Positions 8,665 through 17,935 of a stretch of DNA of 64,000 nt are shown one piece after another; positions within the stretch are counted from its first letter, which is position 1, and every line of letters starts with the position of its first letter. Origin of the DNA: Albimonas donghaensis (GTDB lineage Bacteria > Pseudomonadota > Alphaproteobacteria > Rhodobacterales > Rhodobacteraceae); the NCBI RefSeq assembly GCF_900106695.1, contig NZ_FNMZ01000008.1:62001-126000 (forward strand), read 5' to 3'. The notes beneath the pieces were generated by a model. It saw only the letters and a list, made by a program, of their open reading frames with translations. It did not search any database and had not been told where the DNA came from. Made by a program: the position numbers and the translations under genes.

Positions 8665-9515
8665 CGAGCCGCCCCAGGTCGACGATCTCCGCTCCGCCGC
8701 CGCCCGACCCGGCGCCGCCGGTTTCGGCCGGCCAGCCGCGACGCTTCCCCGAGATCGACGAGCGGCTGCTGCTGCAATCCGTGTCGCGCGCGCTGGACGT
8801 GATCGAGGCCTACGCCGCCGCGCCCCGCCCGATGTCGCTGGGCGAGATCGCCGAGGCCTCCGGCATCAACAAGAGCGCGGCCCAGCGCATCGGCCAGACC
8901 CTGCTGTCGCGCGGCTATCTCGAGCAGACCGAGCATGGGCGGCTGAAGCTGGGGCGGCAGTTCCTGGACCGCAGCTTCGACTACCTGCGTTCCAACGCGC
9001 TGATCGAGCGGGCGACGCCGGTGCTGATCGACCTGCGCAAGACGACCGAGGAGCGGGTGGACCTGTCGCTGTTCGACGCCGACAGCGACAATCTCTCGAT
9101 CGTCTACGCCGCCCGGATGCAGTCCAAGCGCGAGACCTTCTACGCCACCCTGCCCGGCCGCCGTCAGCCGACCTTCGCCAGTTCCGGGGGGCGGGCCTGT
9201 CTTGCGCTGATGAGCGACGCGGAGATCGAGGACGTGCTCGACCGCACCCGGTTCGAGCCGCTGACCCCGCGCACCGAGATCGACCGCGCCCGCGTGCGCG
9301 AAGGGATCGAGGCCGCGCGACGCGCAGGCTATGCGCTGATGCTCGAACAGGCGCTGCTGGGGGAGATCGTGCTCGCCGCCGCGATCCGCGACCGCGCGGG
9401 CCGCCCTGTCGGGGCGATCCATATCGCCGGCTCGCTGTCGGAATGGACGGAGGAGGCGTTCAGCCGCCGCTTCGCGCCGCTGGCCATGTCGGCGGCGGCG
9501 TCCCTGTCCGGCTGA
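8661..9515 (+). CDS. IclR-family transcriptional regulator
   Basis: This 284-residue regulator is the last gene of the second LIV operon and is translationally coupled to livG. The winged helix-turn-helix spans residues ~30-95, with SLGEIAEASGINKSAAQRIG as the recognition region. The C-terminal ~170 residues form the IclR effector domain (for example SGGRACLALMSDAEIEDVL). The first ~30 residues are Pro-rich and probably disordered. IclR proteins usually sense a catabolic substrate and act on nearby operons, so this one may control the transporter and the penicillin-acylase/hydantoinase operon at 10642. Its operator was not identified. Confidence 0.9.
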   Translation: MTSRPRSTISAPPPPDPAPPVSAGQPRRFPEIDERLLLQSVSRALDVIEAYAAAPRPMSLGEIAEASGINKSAAQRIGQTLLSRGYLEQTEHGRLKLGRQFLDRSFDYLRSNALIERATPVLIDLRKTTEERVDLSLFDADSDNLSIVYAARMQSKRETFYATLPGRRQPTFASSGGRACLALMSDAEIEDVLDRTRFEPLTPRTEIDRARVREGIEAARRAGYALMLEQALLGEIVLAAAIRDRAGRPVGAIHIAGSLSEWTEEAFSRRFAPLAMSAAASLSG

Positions 9516-9574
9516 CCGGCCGACCGGCTGCCCAGTTTCGGGGCGACCGGGGCGGGCCGTCGGGCGCCCGCCCC

Positions 9575-9628
9575 GGTCCTGGTTCCAGTCCCGGTCCCGG
9601 TCGCGGTCCCGGTCCCGGTCCCGGTCCT
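9575..9628. repeat. Degenerate GGTCCC hexanucleotide tandem repeat
   Basis: Nine consecutive hexamers, five or six of them exact or nearly exact GGTCCC, fill the gap between the convergent IclR and deacetylase genes and touch the deacetylase stop codon. The register is unbroken from 9575. A related CCCTG/CCCCGGT simple repeat occurs at 29051-29085. Such arrays are prone to slippage; no function is evident. Confidence 0.75.
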
Positions 9629-10461
9629 CAGACCTTGCCTTCGGCTTCCAGCGCGGCCCAGGCCTCGGCCACTTCGGCGCCGGTGGCGAACCACACGTCG
9701 GGGAAGCTGCGCATGAAGGCGATCATCTCGCGCAGCAGCGCGATGCGCGACGGACGCCCGGTGATCTGCGGATGCATCACCAGGTCGAACAGCCCGCCCC
9801 AGCGATAGATCTCGCGGAACTCCTCCTTCCACACTTCGAGGATGTGGGAGTTGGTGAAGATCGGCCGCGGGCTGGCGATGGAGAACAGCGCGAAGGGCGC
9901 GTCGTCCAGCGACCAGTGCCAGGGCAGTTCGATCGGACCCTTGGAGCCGTCGGGCAGAATGTGCCGATACGGGTTGATGTCATCCATCAGCGAGGTGTCG
10001 TAGAGCAGCCCCGCCTTGGCCTGCGTGGTCAGCAGCCCGGACGAGACCTCGCCGGCCGGCGACCGGAAGCCCTTGGGCTTGACCCCGACCTTCTCCAGCG
10101 AGGCGAGACCCTTCTCGAACTCCTCGGCCTCCGCGGCCGGATCGTCCGACACCCAGATATGGGAATAGGAGTGGTGGCCGACCTCGTGCCCTTCCTTGAG
10201 GATCATCTCGACCTTGTCGGTGTGGTTCTCCACCGTCCAGCCGGGCACGAAGAAGGTGGCGGGGGCCTCTTCCTCGGACAGCATCTCCAGGATCTTGGGC
10301 ACGCCGACCGTGGCGCCGTATCGGCCCTGGGACAGGACGCCCGGGCGCTGCTTGTTGCGCGCGTCGCGACCGGTCCAGAGCGTTTCGGCATCGAAGTCGA
10401 AGGTCAGCATGACGGCGCATTTCGCGCCGCCGGGCCAGGCGATGCTCTTGTCGTGCTTCAT
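9628..10461 (-). CDS. Polysaccharide deacetylase-family (CE4) amidohydrolase
   Basis: This 277-residue NodB-homology enzyme starts at ATG 10461, which has AAGGAG 10 nt upstream; a longer frame to 10563 has no such site. Motif 1 is TFDFDAETLW near residue 19 (metal-binding and catalytic Asp), motif 2 is HHSYSH (metal His), and motif 3 is RSPAGE. No signal peptide is seen, so the enzyme is cytoplasmic and unlikely to act on cell-wall polysaccharide. Its form resembles the intracellular PuuE/PgdA-like branch that hydrolyses small cyclic amides or imides such as allantoin. It lies divergent from the penicillin-acylase operon, so the two share the 10462-10641 promoter region. Exact substrate unknown. 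Confidence 0.85.
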   Translation of the reverse strand: MKHDKSIAWPGGAKCAVMLTFDFDAETLWTGRDARNKQRPGVLSQGRYGATVGVPKILEMLSEEEAPATFFVPGWTVENHTDKVEMILKEGHEVGHHSYSHIWVSDDPAAEAEEFEKGLASLEKVGVKPKGFRSPAGEVSSGLLTTQAKAGLLYDTSLMDDINPYRHILPDGSKGPIELPWHWSLDDAPFALFSIASPRPIFTNSHILEVWKEEFREIYRWGGLFDLVMHPQITGRPSRIALLREMIAFMRSFPDVWFATGAEVAEAWAALEAEGKV

Positions 10462-10641
10462 GGCGGGCAAGCTCCTTGCATCCTGCCTCGGCGCGCGCAG
10501 CAGGTCGGTGCGCGCCGCGGAAACGTCGCGCGGAGCAGGGACCGCGCGGCAGACCGGAATCACGCTAATTCAATTCATTCGTATTGCCTACCACCATATC
10601 CGCCTCTAACCTCCCGCCCCATGCGAACGTGAGAGGTCCCC
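10462..10641. promoter_or_regulatory. Divergent promoter region, deacetylase / penicillin-acylase operon
   Basis: This 180-bp gap separates divergent genes and contains a clearly AT-rich block at 10565-10610 (CTAATTCAATTCATTC and following) that stands out from the GC-rich surroundings. TTGCCT at 10584 followed 15 nt later by TCTAAC could form a weak sigma-70 promoter for the plus operon. No clear IclR palindrome was seen. Confidence 0.4.
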
Positions 10642-12990
10642 TTGAACAGCCACCATGACCTGCCCGGCCTCGCCGCCGCGGCCGAGATCCGCGTCGACCC
10701 CTGGGGGATTCCTCACATCAAGGCCGAGAGCCTGGACGACCTGTTCTTCGCGCAGGGCTTCAACGCCGCGCGGGACCGGCTCTGGCAGATCGACCTCGGC
10801 CGCAAGCGCGGGCTGGGGCGGCTGGCGGCCTCCTTCGGTCCCGGCTTCCTGGAGCAGGACAAGGCCGCGCGCGCCTTCCTCTACCGGGGCGACATGGCGG
10901 CGGAATGGGCGGCCTATGGCGAGGACGCGCAGCGGATCTGCACCCGCTTCGCGGCCGGCATCAACGCCTATGTCGACGCCGCCCTGGCCGGCGACGCCCC
11001 CCTGCCCCCCGAATTCGCGCTGACCGGGACGCGCCCCGAGCGCTGGGACCCGGAGGACGTGGTCCGCATCCGCACCCACGCCCTGACCCGCAACGCCTTG
11101 TCGGAGATCCTGCGCGCGCAGGTGCTGGCCAGGTCCGGCGCCGCCGCGGACCTGCTGCGCAAGAACCTCGAACCGCCGGTGGACGCGGGCGAGGCCGGCG
11201 CCCCGCTGGAGGAGATCCCGCTGGCGGCGCTGGACCTGTTCCGGCTCGCCGTCGCTCCGGTGACCTTCCCCGAGGCGCGCATGGACTGCCCCCTGGAAGA
11301 GGCCGGGCGCTGGCGCCAGGTCGACGAGCTCGAAGGCGTGGTGGCCGACGCCAGCTGGACCGGCTCCAACAACTGGGCGATCTCGGCCGCGCGCACCGCG
11401 ACCGGGCGGCCGATCATGGCGGGCGATCCGCATCGCGCGCACGGTCTGCCCTCGCTGCGCTACCTGGTGCATCTGACCGCGCCGGGGCTGGACGTGATCG
11501 GGGCGGGAGAGCCCTCGATGCCCGGCATCTCCATGGGCCATAACGGCCACGGCGCCTTCACCCAGACCATCTTCGGCACCGATCAGGAGGACGTCTACGT
11601 CTACGAGATGGACGCGGACGGCCGTTATCTCGGCCCCGACGGCTGGACCGGGATCCTGCGCGAGGAGGCGACCTTCGAGATCGCCGGCCACGCTCCCCAG
11701 ACCCACGCGATGGACTACACCGTCCACGGCCCCGTGCTGCTGCGCGACGCGGCCCATGGCCGGCTCTACGCCCTGCGCTCGGTCTGGTTCGAGCCGGGCG
11801 CCTGCGCCTATTTCGGCGGGCTGACCACCATGCGCGCCAAGTCGCCCGCCGCGTTCCGCGAGGGGCTGCGCCGCTTCGCGACCCCGTCGCTGAACCACCT
11901 GTGGGCCGATGTCGACGGCGCCATCGCCTGGCAGCCGGCCGGCATGGCGCCGGTGCGGCGCAACTGGACCGGGCTGCTGCCCGCCAGGGGCGACGGCTCC
12001 AACGAATGGGACGGGTTCCACCCGCTGGAGGCGCTGCCTCATGTGGAGAACCCGGCCAAGGGTTTCCTGCATTCGGCCAACGAATGGAACCTGCCCGAGG
12101 ACTTCGACCAGTCCGAGACCCAGATCGGGTTCGAATGGCTGGAGAAGGGCCGCGCCACGCGGATCGAGGCGGTGCTCTCGGCCGACGAGGCGCATAGCCT
12201 CGCCGCCTCCCGCGCCCTGCAGACCGACGTGGTCTCGCTGCCCAATCTGCGGCTCGCGGCGCTGGCGGCGGGCCTGCCGGAGGACACGCCGGGGCGAGCG
12301 CTGCTGGCGGGCTGGGACGGCGCGATGACCATCGACTCGGCCCCCGCGCTGCTGTGCGAATGGTGGTTCGCCAAGCACCTCAAGGCCGGCCTTTTCGCGC
12401 TGGTCGCGCCCGACACGCCCCCCGCCCTGTTCGCCCCCGGCGACGTGGAGGGGATCGTCACGCTGCTGGAGACGCCGGACGCGCAGTTCGGCCCCGATCC
12501 CGTCGCGGCCCGCGACGCGTTGCTGGCCCGGACGCTGGCGGCCGCCTACGCCTCGGCGCAGGCGGCGTTCGGCGCGGATCCCGCCGGCTGGGAATGGGGG
12601 GCGCTGCACCACGCGCTGTTCCCGCATCCCCTGTCGCGGCTGGACGCGTCGCTGGACATCGGGCCGCTGCCCAAGCCCGGCTCGGGGACCACGGTGATGC
12701 ACGCGGCCTATCGGGCGACGGATTTCCGGGTGATCGGCGGCGCCTCGGTCCGCTTCGTGCTGGATGTCGGCGACTGGGACAACTCGGTCTGCATCAACGC
12801 GCCGGGACAGTCGGGGGATCCGGGCTCGCCCCATTACCGCGACCTGACCGGGCCGTGGTCCAGGGGGGATTACGTGCCGTTCCTCTATTCCGACGCCGCG
12901 GTGGAGGCGGTGGTCGAAACCCGCATCGCCCTGCGCCCCGCCCCCGCCGCGGGGCCGACCCCGGGCCCGACCCCGCATCCGGAGGCCTGA
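10642..12990 (+). CDS. Penicillin acylase-family Ntn hydrolase
   Basis: This 782-residue member of the penicillin amidase (S45) superfamily hydrolyses an amide bond after self-cleavage into two chains. The start is TTG at 10642 with GAGAGG upstream; the nearby ATG at 10655 is out of frame. The alpha-chain opens with IRVDPWGIPHIKAESLDDL and has FNAARDRLWQIDLGRKRG. The autocatalytic junction is TG|SNNWAI, with the nucleophile Ser at residue 242. Downstream AGDPHRAHGLPS and GHNGHGAF are typical of the beta-chain. No signal peptide is seen, so unlike classical penicillin acylases it should be cytoplasmic. It heads an operon with HyuA, HyuB, M20 and SDR genes, implying catabolism of an imported acyl-amide. 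Confidence 0.9.
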   Translation: MNSHHDLPGLAAAAEIRVDPWGIPHIKAESLDDLFFAQGFNAARDRLWQIDLGRKRGLGRLAASFGPGFLEQDKAARAFLYRGDMAAEWAAYGEDAQRICTRFAAGINAYVDAALAGDAPLPPEFALTGTRPERWDPEDVVRIRTHALTRNALSEILRAQVLARSGAAADLLRKNLEPPVDAGEAGAPLEEIPLAALDLFRLAVAPVTFPEARMDCPLEEAGRWRQVDELEGVVADASWTGSNNWAISAARTATGRPIMAGDPHRAHGLPSLRYLVHLTAPGLDVIGAGEPSMPGISMGHNGHGAFTQTIFGTDQEDVYVYEMDADGRYLGPDGWTGILREEATFEIAGHAPQTHAMDYTVHGPVLLRDAAHGRLYALRSVWFEPGACAYFGGLTTMRAKSPAAFREGLRRFATPSLNHLWADVDGAIAWQPAGMAPVRRNWTGLLPARGDGSNEWDGFHPLEALPHVENPAKGFLHSANEWNLPEDFDQSETQIGFEWLEKGRATRIEAVLSADEAHSLAASRALQTDVVSLPNLRLAALAAGLPEDTPGRALLAGWDGAMTIDSAPALLCEWWFAKHLKAGLFALVAPDTPPALFAPGDVEGIVTLLETPDAQFGPDPVAARDALLARTLAAAYASAQAAFGADPAGWEWGALHHALFPHPLSRLDASLDIGPLPKPGSGTTVMHAAYRATDFRVIGGASVRFVLDVGDWDNSVCINAPGQSGDPGSPHYRDLTGPWSRGDYVPFLYSDAAVEAVVETRIALRPAPAAGPTPGPTPHPEA

Positions 12991-12996
12991 GCCGCC

Positions 12997-15018
12997 ATGA
13001 CCGCCGCCCCCACGCCCGCCCCTGACCGCGTGGGGGTCGAGATCGGCGGCACCTTCACCGACCTGGTGATGGCCGCCCCGGACGGGACGCTGTTCACCGG
13101 CAAGATCCCCTCCACCCCCGCCGCCCCGGAGACGGCGGTGCTGGGCGTGCTGGAGGCCTCGGGCGTGGACCTGGGCGGGGTGGCGCGGCTCGGCCACGGC
13201 TCCACCGTCGCCACCAACGCCCTGCTGACCCGGCGCGGCGCCAAGGCCGGACTGCTGACCACCGCCGGCTTCCGCGACGTGGTGATCATGGGCCGGGCCG
13301 ACCGCGACCACCACATCTTCGACATGCGCTTCCGCCACCCCGCGCCGCCGATCCGCCGCGCCATGATCCGCGAGGCGCCCGAGCGCATCGGCGTCGACGG
13401 CGCGATCCTGGAGCCGCTGGACCTCGAGGCCGCATGGACCGAGGCGCAGGCCCTGATCGACGCCGGGGCCGAGGGCCTGGCCATCTGCCTCCTGCACAGC
13501 TGGCGGAATCCGGTCCATGAACAGGCGCTCGCCGACCTGATCCGCGCCCGCGCGCCGGGGATCGCCCTGTCGCTCAGCCACGAGGTCTCGCCCGAGTTCC
13601 GCGAATACGAACGCAGCCTGACCACCACGGTCAACGCCTTCGTGGGGCCGGTGGTGGCGCGCTATGTCGACCGGCTGGACGCGGGGCTGAAGGCGCGCGG
13701 ACATGGCGGCGTGCTGCGCATCATGCAGTCCAACGGCGCGATGATGCCGGCGGCGCTGGCCGGGGCCAACGCGGTGCGGATGCTGCTGTCGGGGCCGGCC
13801 GCGGGGATGCGGGCGGCGATGTGGTTCGCGGCGCGCAACGGGATCGCAGACGCGATCACGCTGGACATGGGCGGCACTTCGACCGACGTGGCGCTGGCGC
13901 CCGGCCTGACCCCGGCGGTGACGCCCGAAATGAGGATCGACGGCCTGCCGGTGCGCGTGCCCGCGCTCGACATGGCGACGATCGGGGCGGGGGGCGGCTC
14001 GGTCGTCTCCGTCGATCCGGGCGGGTTCCTCGCCGTCGGCCCCGACAGCGCCGGCGCCGATCCCGGACCCGCCTGCTACGGCCGCGGCGGAACCCGCCCG
14101 ACCGTGACCGACGCGCAGGTGGTCGCCGGCGTCCTGCGCCCCGCGCGCTTTTTCGGCGGGCGGATGGACCTGCGCGCGGACCTGGCGTGCGACGCGCTGG
14201 GCGCGCTCGGCCTCGGCCCGCCCGAGCATGCGGCGGACATGGCGCTGAGCATGGTCAACGGCGCCATGGCGGCGGCGGTCCGGCTCGTCTCCACCGCACG
14301 GGGCGTCGATCCGCGCGGCTTCGCGCTGGTCGCCTATGGCGGGGGCGGACCGCTGCACGCGGCCTCGGTCGCCGAGGAACTGGGCATGGACCGCGTGCTG
14401 ATCCCGTGGTCGCCGGGCCTCGCCTCCGCCTTCGGGCTGCTGATCGCCGACGTGGCGCTCGATGCCGCGCAAAGCGATCTCGCGCCGCTTTCGGACCGCA
14501 CGCTGGATGCGGACCGCGCGGCGGCGCTGACCGCCCGCGCCCGGAGGCTGGCGGCGGATGGCGGGCTGGACCCCGACGATTGCGAGATCGAGCTGGGCGT
14601 CGACCTGCGCTATCGCGGCCAGGCCTTCGAGCTGACCGTGCGCACCCCGCCCGCCCCGATGGACGCGGACGCCCTGCGCGCCGCCTTCGAGGCGCAGCAC
14701 CGCCAGCGCTACGGCTACGCCCGCGCGGACCTGGACGTGGAATGCGCCGGCTGGCGGGTGTCGGCGCGGCGCCGCTCCGCCGGGCTGGTGCGCCCGCCCC
14801 TGCCCTCCGGCGAGGGCCCGTCGGCCGAGCTGCGCGACGCGACCATCGCCGGCCGGCGCCTGAAGGCCAGCTTCCTGGCGCGCGAGGCGCTGGCCCCCGG
14901 CGCGCGGATCGACGGGCCGGCGGTGCTGGAGGAGCCCAGCGCCACCACCCTCGTCCCGCCCGGCTGGTTCGCCCTGTGCCTGCCCACCGGCGACCTGATG
15001 CTGGAGCGTCTGCCATGA
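12997..15018 (+). CDS. hyuA: Hydantoinase/oxoprolinase family protein, subunit A (HyuA-like)
   Basis: This 673-residue ATP-dependent subunit begins 6 nt after the acylase stop with GGAGG upstream. The ATPase-fold phosphate loops are IGGTFTD at residues 16-22 and DMGGTSTD at 290-297, with GHGSTVATNALL between. HyuA and HyuB together use ATP to open five-membered cyclic amides (N-methylhydantoin, 5-oxoproline) or, in relatives, to carboxylate ketones such as acetone and acetophenone. The ATGA overlap with hyuB indicates equimolar synthesis. Association with an acylase and an M20 peptidase favours cyclic-amide hydrolysis; this is inference. Confidence 0.9.
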   Translation: MTAAPTPAPDRVGVEIGGTFTDLVMAAPDGTLFTGKIPSTPAAPETAVLGVLEASGVDLGGVARLGHGSTVATNALLTRRGAKAGLLTTAGFRDVVIMGRADRDHHIFDMRFRHPAPPIRRAMIREAPERIGVDGAILEPLDLEAAWTEAQALIDAGAEGLAICLLHSWRNPVHEQALADLIRARAPGIALSLSHEVSPEFREYERSLTTTVNAFVGPVVARYVDRLDAGLKARGHGGVLRIMQSNGAMMPAALAGANAVRMLLSGPAAGMRAAMWFAARNGIADAITLDMGGTSTDVALAPGLTPAVTPEMRIDGLPVRVPALDMATIGAGGGSVVSVDPGGFLAVGPDSAGADPGPACYGRGGTRPTVTDAQVVAGVLRPARFFGGRMDLRADLACDALGALGLGPPEHAADMALSMVNGAMAAAVRLVSTARGVDPRGFALVAYGGGGPLHAASVAEELGMDRVLIPWSPGLASAFGLLIADVALDAAQSDLAPLSDRTLDADRAAALTARARRLAADGGLDPDDCEIELGVDLRYRGQAFELTVRTPPAPMDADALRAAFEAQHRQRYGYARADLDVECAGWRVSARRRSAGLVRPPLPSGEGPSAELRDATIAGRRLKASFLAREALAPGARIDGPAVLEEPSATTLVPPGWFALCLPTGDLMLERLP

Positions 15019-16694
15019 CCACGGGCCATGATCTTTCGCCCGCCCGCCTGATGATCCTCGCCCGCGGGTTGCAGGCGGCGGCGGACGAGATGGGGGCGAA
15101 CCTGGTCCGCTCCGCCTTCTCGGCGGTGGTGCGCGAGGCGCGGGACTGCTCCTGCGCGCTGCTGGACGCGACCGGGCAGGTGGCCGCGCAGGCGGAGATG
15201 ATCCCGCTGCAATGCGCCGCCCTCACTTATTCCTTCCGCGCCGCGGCCGAGCAGCTCGACCTGTCCTCCCCGCGCGAGGGGCAGGCGGTGATCCTCAACG
15301 ATCCCTATTCCGGCGGCCAGCACCTGAACGACATCATCGTCTTCACTCCGATCCTGCATGCGGGGGAGCTGGTGGGCTGGGCGGGCAGCACCGCGCATCA
15401 CCTCGACATCGGCGGCGGCGCGTCGGGGGTGAACGCCGGGGTGAAGGACCTGATCGGCGAGGGGCTGGTGATCCCGCCCCTGCTGATCGACATGGCGCGC
15501 GACTGGAACGGCGGCATGATCGAACGGCTGATCTTCGCCAATATCCGCACCCCCGCCATCGGGCGCGGCGACATGGACGCCCAGTTCGCCGCCAATCATG
15601 TGGGCGCGCGCCGGGTGCGCGAGATGGCGGAGCGGTTCGGCGCGGCCGCCGTCCACGCGGCGATGGCGGCCGCGCTCGACTATTCCGAACGGCGGATGCG
15701 GGCCGGCATCGCCGCGCTTCCCGACGGCGAGTGGGAGGGCGAGGCCTGGCTGGATTCCGACGGCGCGACCCCCGACGCGCCGCCCGCGAAGATCAAGGCG
15801 CGGGTGCGCATCGACGGCGACAGGGCCGAGATCGACTTCGCCGGCTCGGCGCCCGAGGCGCGCTCGATGTTCAACTCCACCTTCGCCTCCTCGATGGCCG
15901 CGGCGGTCGCCGCGCTGCGCTCGGCGCTGGGCGATCTGGAAATGCCGGCCAATGACGGCTGCGACCGGCCGGTGACGGTGCGGCTGCCCGAAGGCTCGCT
16001 GCTCCACCCTTCGCCGGGCCTGCCGGTGCGGGCGCGGGCGACGGCGGCGTGCCGGGCGCTCGACGCGGTGCATGACGCGCTGGGCAAGGCGGCGCCCGAC
16101 CGGATCCCCGCCCAGGGCATGAACGCCACCACCGGCTTTTTCCTGTCCCGGCGCAGGCCGGGCGGGGTGGACCTGCATCTCGACATCGTGGGGGGCGGCT
16201 GGGGGGCGGCGAAGGACTACGACGCCATCCACGCCACCGACCATGTGCTGTCCTCCTGCCGCCTGACGCCGGTCGAGGCGATCGAACAGGTCGCGCCCTT
16301 CCTGCGCATGGAGGCCACGGGCCTGATCCCCGAAAGCTTCGGGGCCGGCCGCTTCATCGGCGGCATGGGGATCTTCCGCCGCTACCGGGTGCTGACCGAC
16401 GACGTGACGCTCTCGATCTATTCCGACCGCTTCGTCCTGCCGCCGCAGGGCCGCGAGGGCGGTCGCGACGGCGCCCTCGCCCGCCTGACCGTCACCCGCG
16501 ACGGCGAGGAGACCGCCCTGCCCGGCTTCGGAACCTTCGAGCTGCGCGCCGGCGACGTGGTGGAGCTGCGCCTGCCCGGCGGCGGCGGCTGGGGCGACCC
16601 GCGCGACCGCGACCCCGCGGCGCTGGCGCGCGACCTCGCCGACGGGACGATCCTCGACCCCGCGCCCTATCTTCCCCCCGAAACCTCCCCCTGA
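15015..16694 (+). CDS. hyuB: Hydantoinase/oxoprolinase family protein, subunit B (HyuB-like)
   Basis: This 559-residue partner of HyuA starts at ATG 15015, overlapping the hyuA stop. Much longer open frames that include it are extensions through hyuA. Family features are NDPYSGGQHLNDIIVFTPI near residue 95, IGRGDMDAQFAANHVGARR near residue 180, and a Gly-rich C-terminus LPGGGGWGDPRDRDP that is near-invariant in HyuB. The length is normal (~560). It probably carries the catalytic site for ring opening. The stop lies 15 nt before the M20 gene. Confidence 0.9.
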   Translation: MTTGHDLSPARLMILARGLQAAADEMGANLVRSAFSAVVREARDCSCALLDATGQVAAQAEMIPLQCAALTYSFRAAAEQLDLSSPREGQAVILNDPYSGGQHLNDIIVFTPILHAGELVGWAGSTAHHLDIGGGASGVNAGVKDLIGEGLVIPPLLIDMARDWNGGMIERLIFANIRTPAIGRGDMDAQFAANHVGARRVREMAERFGAAAVHAAMAAALDYSERRMRAGIAALPDGEWEGEAWLDSDGATPDAPPAKIKARVRIDGDRAEIDFAGSAPEARSMFNSTFASSMAAAVAALRSALGDLEMPANDGCDRPVTVRLPEGSLLHPSPGLPVRARATAACRALDAVHDALGKAAPDRIPAQGMNATTGFFLSRRRPGGVDLHLDIVGGGWGAAKDYDAIHATDHVLSSCRLTPVEAIEQVAPFLRMEATGLIPESFGAGRFIGGMGIFRRYRVLTDDVTLSIYSDRFVLPPQGREGGRDGALARLTVTRDGEETALPGFGTFELRAGDVVELRLPGGGGWGDPRDRDPAALARDLADGTILDPAPYLPPETSP

Positions 16695-16709
16695 AGCGGA
16701 GCCCGCGCC

Positions 16710-17870
16710 ATGACCCTCCAGCGCCCCGAGACCATCGACCCCGCGCCGCTCATCGCCGGCATCCGCGACTGGGTGGCGATCGAGACCCCGTCCGAACGCC
16801 CCGACCTGATCGACCGGCTGCTGGACCTCGTGGAAGCCGGGTTCGAGGGCCTGCCCGTCGAACGCACCCGCTTCCCCGCGACGGAGCGCGGCGGCCAGCT
16901 TCTGCTGCGCTACGCCCCGCCGGGCTGCGAGGGCGCGCCGATCACCGTCATGGGCCATGTGGACACGGTCTGGGCGGTGGGAACCCTCGCGCGGCGCCCG
17001 ATGGAGGAACGCGACGGGCGCCTGCACGGCCCCGGCGTCTTCGACATGAAGGCGGGCAGCTATCTGGGCGCCGAGACCCTGCGCCGGATCGCGGCCGAGG
17101 GGCTGGTCCCGCCCCGCCCCCTTCAGGTGCTGCTGACCGGGGACGAGGAGATCGGCTCCCACGCCTCGCGCCCGCTGATCGAGCGTCTGGCGACGGATTC
17201 CGCCCTGGTGCTGATCCCCGAGCCCTCCTTCGGCCCGGACATCGCCGTGGTCACCGCCCGCAAGGGCTGGGGGCGGTTCGAGATGCGCGCCCATGGCAGG
17301 GCGGCCCATGCGGGGGGGAACCTGTTCGACGGCCGCTCCGCGATCCGCGAGATCGCGCGCCAGATCCTCGACATCGAGGCGCTGACCGACCGCGACGGCG
17401 GGCTCAGCTTCAATGTCGGCGTGGTGTCGGGCGGGACCCGTCCCAACGTGGTGCCGGCCGAGGCCGAGGCGCTGATCGACATGCGCGCCGCGACCGTGGC
17501 GGATGCCGAGGCCGCCGCCGCGGCGATGCTGGCCCGCGCGCCCTTCGACCCGGACATCCGGCTGGAGGTGACCGGCGGCGTCGACCGCCCGCCCTATGAG
17601 CGGACAGAGGCGGTCGCGCGGCTCTACGGCGCGGCGAAGACCCTCGCCGCCTCGCTGGGGATGGGGCTGGGAGAGACCGCCCGCGGCGGCGTGTCGGACG
17701 GCAACATCGCCGCCTCCATGGGGGCGCCGGTGCTCGACGGGCTGGGCTGCGGCGGGGCCGGCGCCCATGCCGAGGACGAGCATATCGACCTCGCCACCGT
17801 CGCGCCGCGGGCGGCGCTGATGCGCGCCATGATGCTTTCGCCCGACTTCCTCGCCGACGCGGTCGGCTGA
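16710..17870 (+). CDS. M20 family metallopeptidase (carboxypeptidase G2-like)
   Basis: This 386-residue di-zinc hydrolase of the M20/DapE-CPG2 class has its metal and catalytic sites visible: GHVDTVW with His83 and catalytic Asp85, PGVFDMKAGS (bridging Asp), GDEEIGS (general-base Glu pair), PEPSFG (metal Glu) and a C-terminal GAHAEDEHID (metal His). No signal peptide is seen. Members remove N-acyl, N-carbamoyl or C-terminal amino-acid groups. Following HyuAB, it would be placed to hydrolyse the open-chain product, for example an N-carbamoyl or N-acyl amino acid. The gap to the SDR is 65 nt. Confidence 0.9.
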   Translation: MTLQRPETIDPAPLIAGIRDWVAIETPSERPDLIDRLLDLVEAGFEGLPVERTRFPATERGGQLLLRYAPPGCEGAPITVMGHVDTVWAVGTLARRPMEERDGRLHGPGVFDMKAGSYLGAETLRRIAAEGLVPPRPLQVLLTGDEEIGSHASRPLIERLATDSALVLIPEPSFGPDIAVVTARKGWGRFEMRAHGRAAHAGGNLFDGRSAIREIARQILDIEALTDRDGGLSFNVGVVSGGTRPNVVPAEAEALIDMRAATVADAEAAAAAMLARAPFDPDIRLEVTGGVDRPPYERTEAVARLYGAAKTLAASLGMGLGETARGGVSDGNIAASMGAPVLDGLGCGGAGAHAEDEHIDLATVAPRAALMRAMMLSPDFLADAVG

Positions 17871-17935
17871 CGCCCGCCGCTTTCGCCCCGCCCCCGTTCC
17901 GCCGCCCTTTCGCCGCCCGATCAAGGAGACCTCCG

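Noticed and set aside
10606-17924. Two long antisense frames (1364 and 1069 codons) over the acylase/hydantoinase operon
   Set aside because: They are composition artefacts; the plus strand encodes clear enzyme families with intact active sites.
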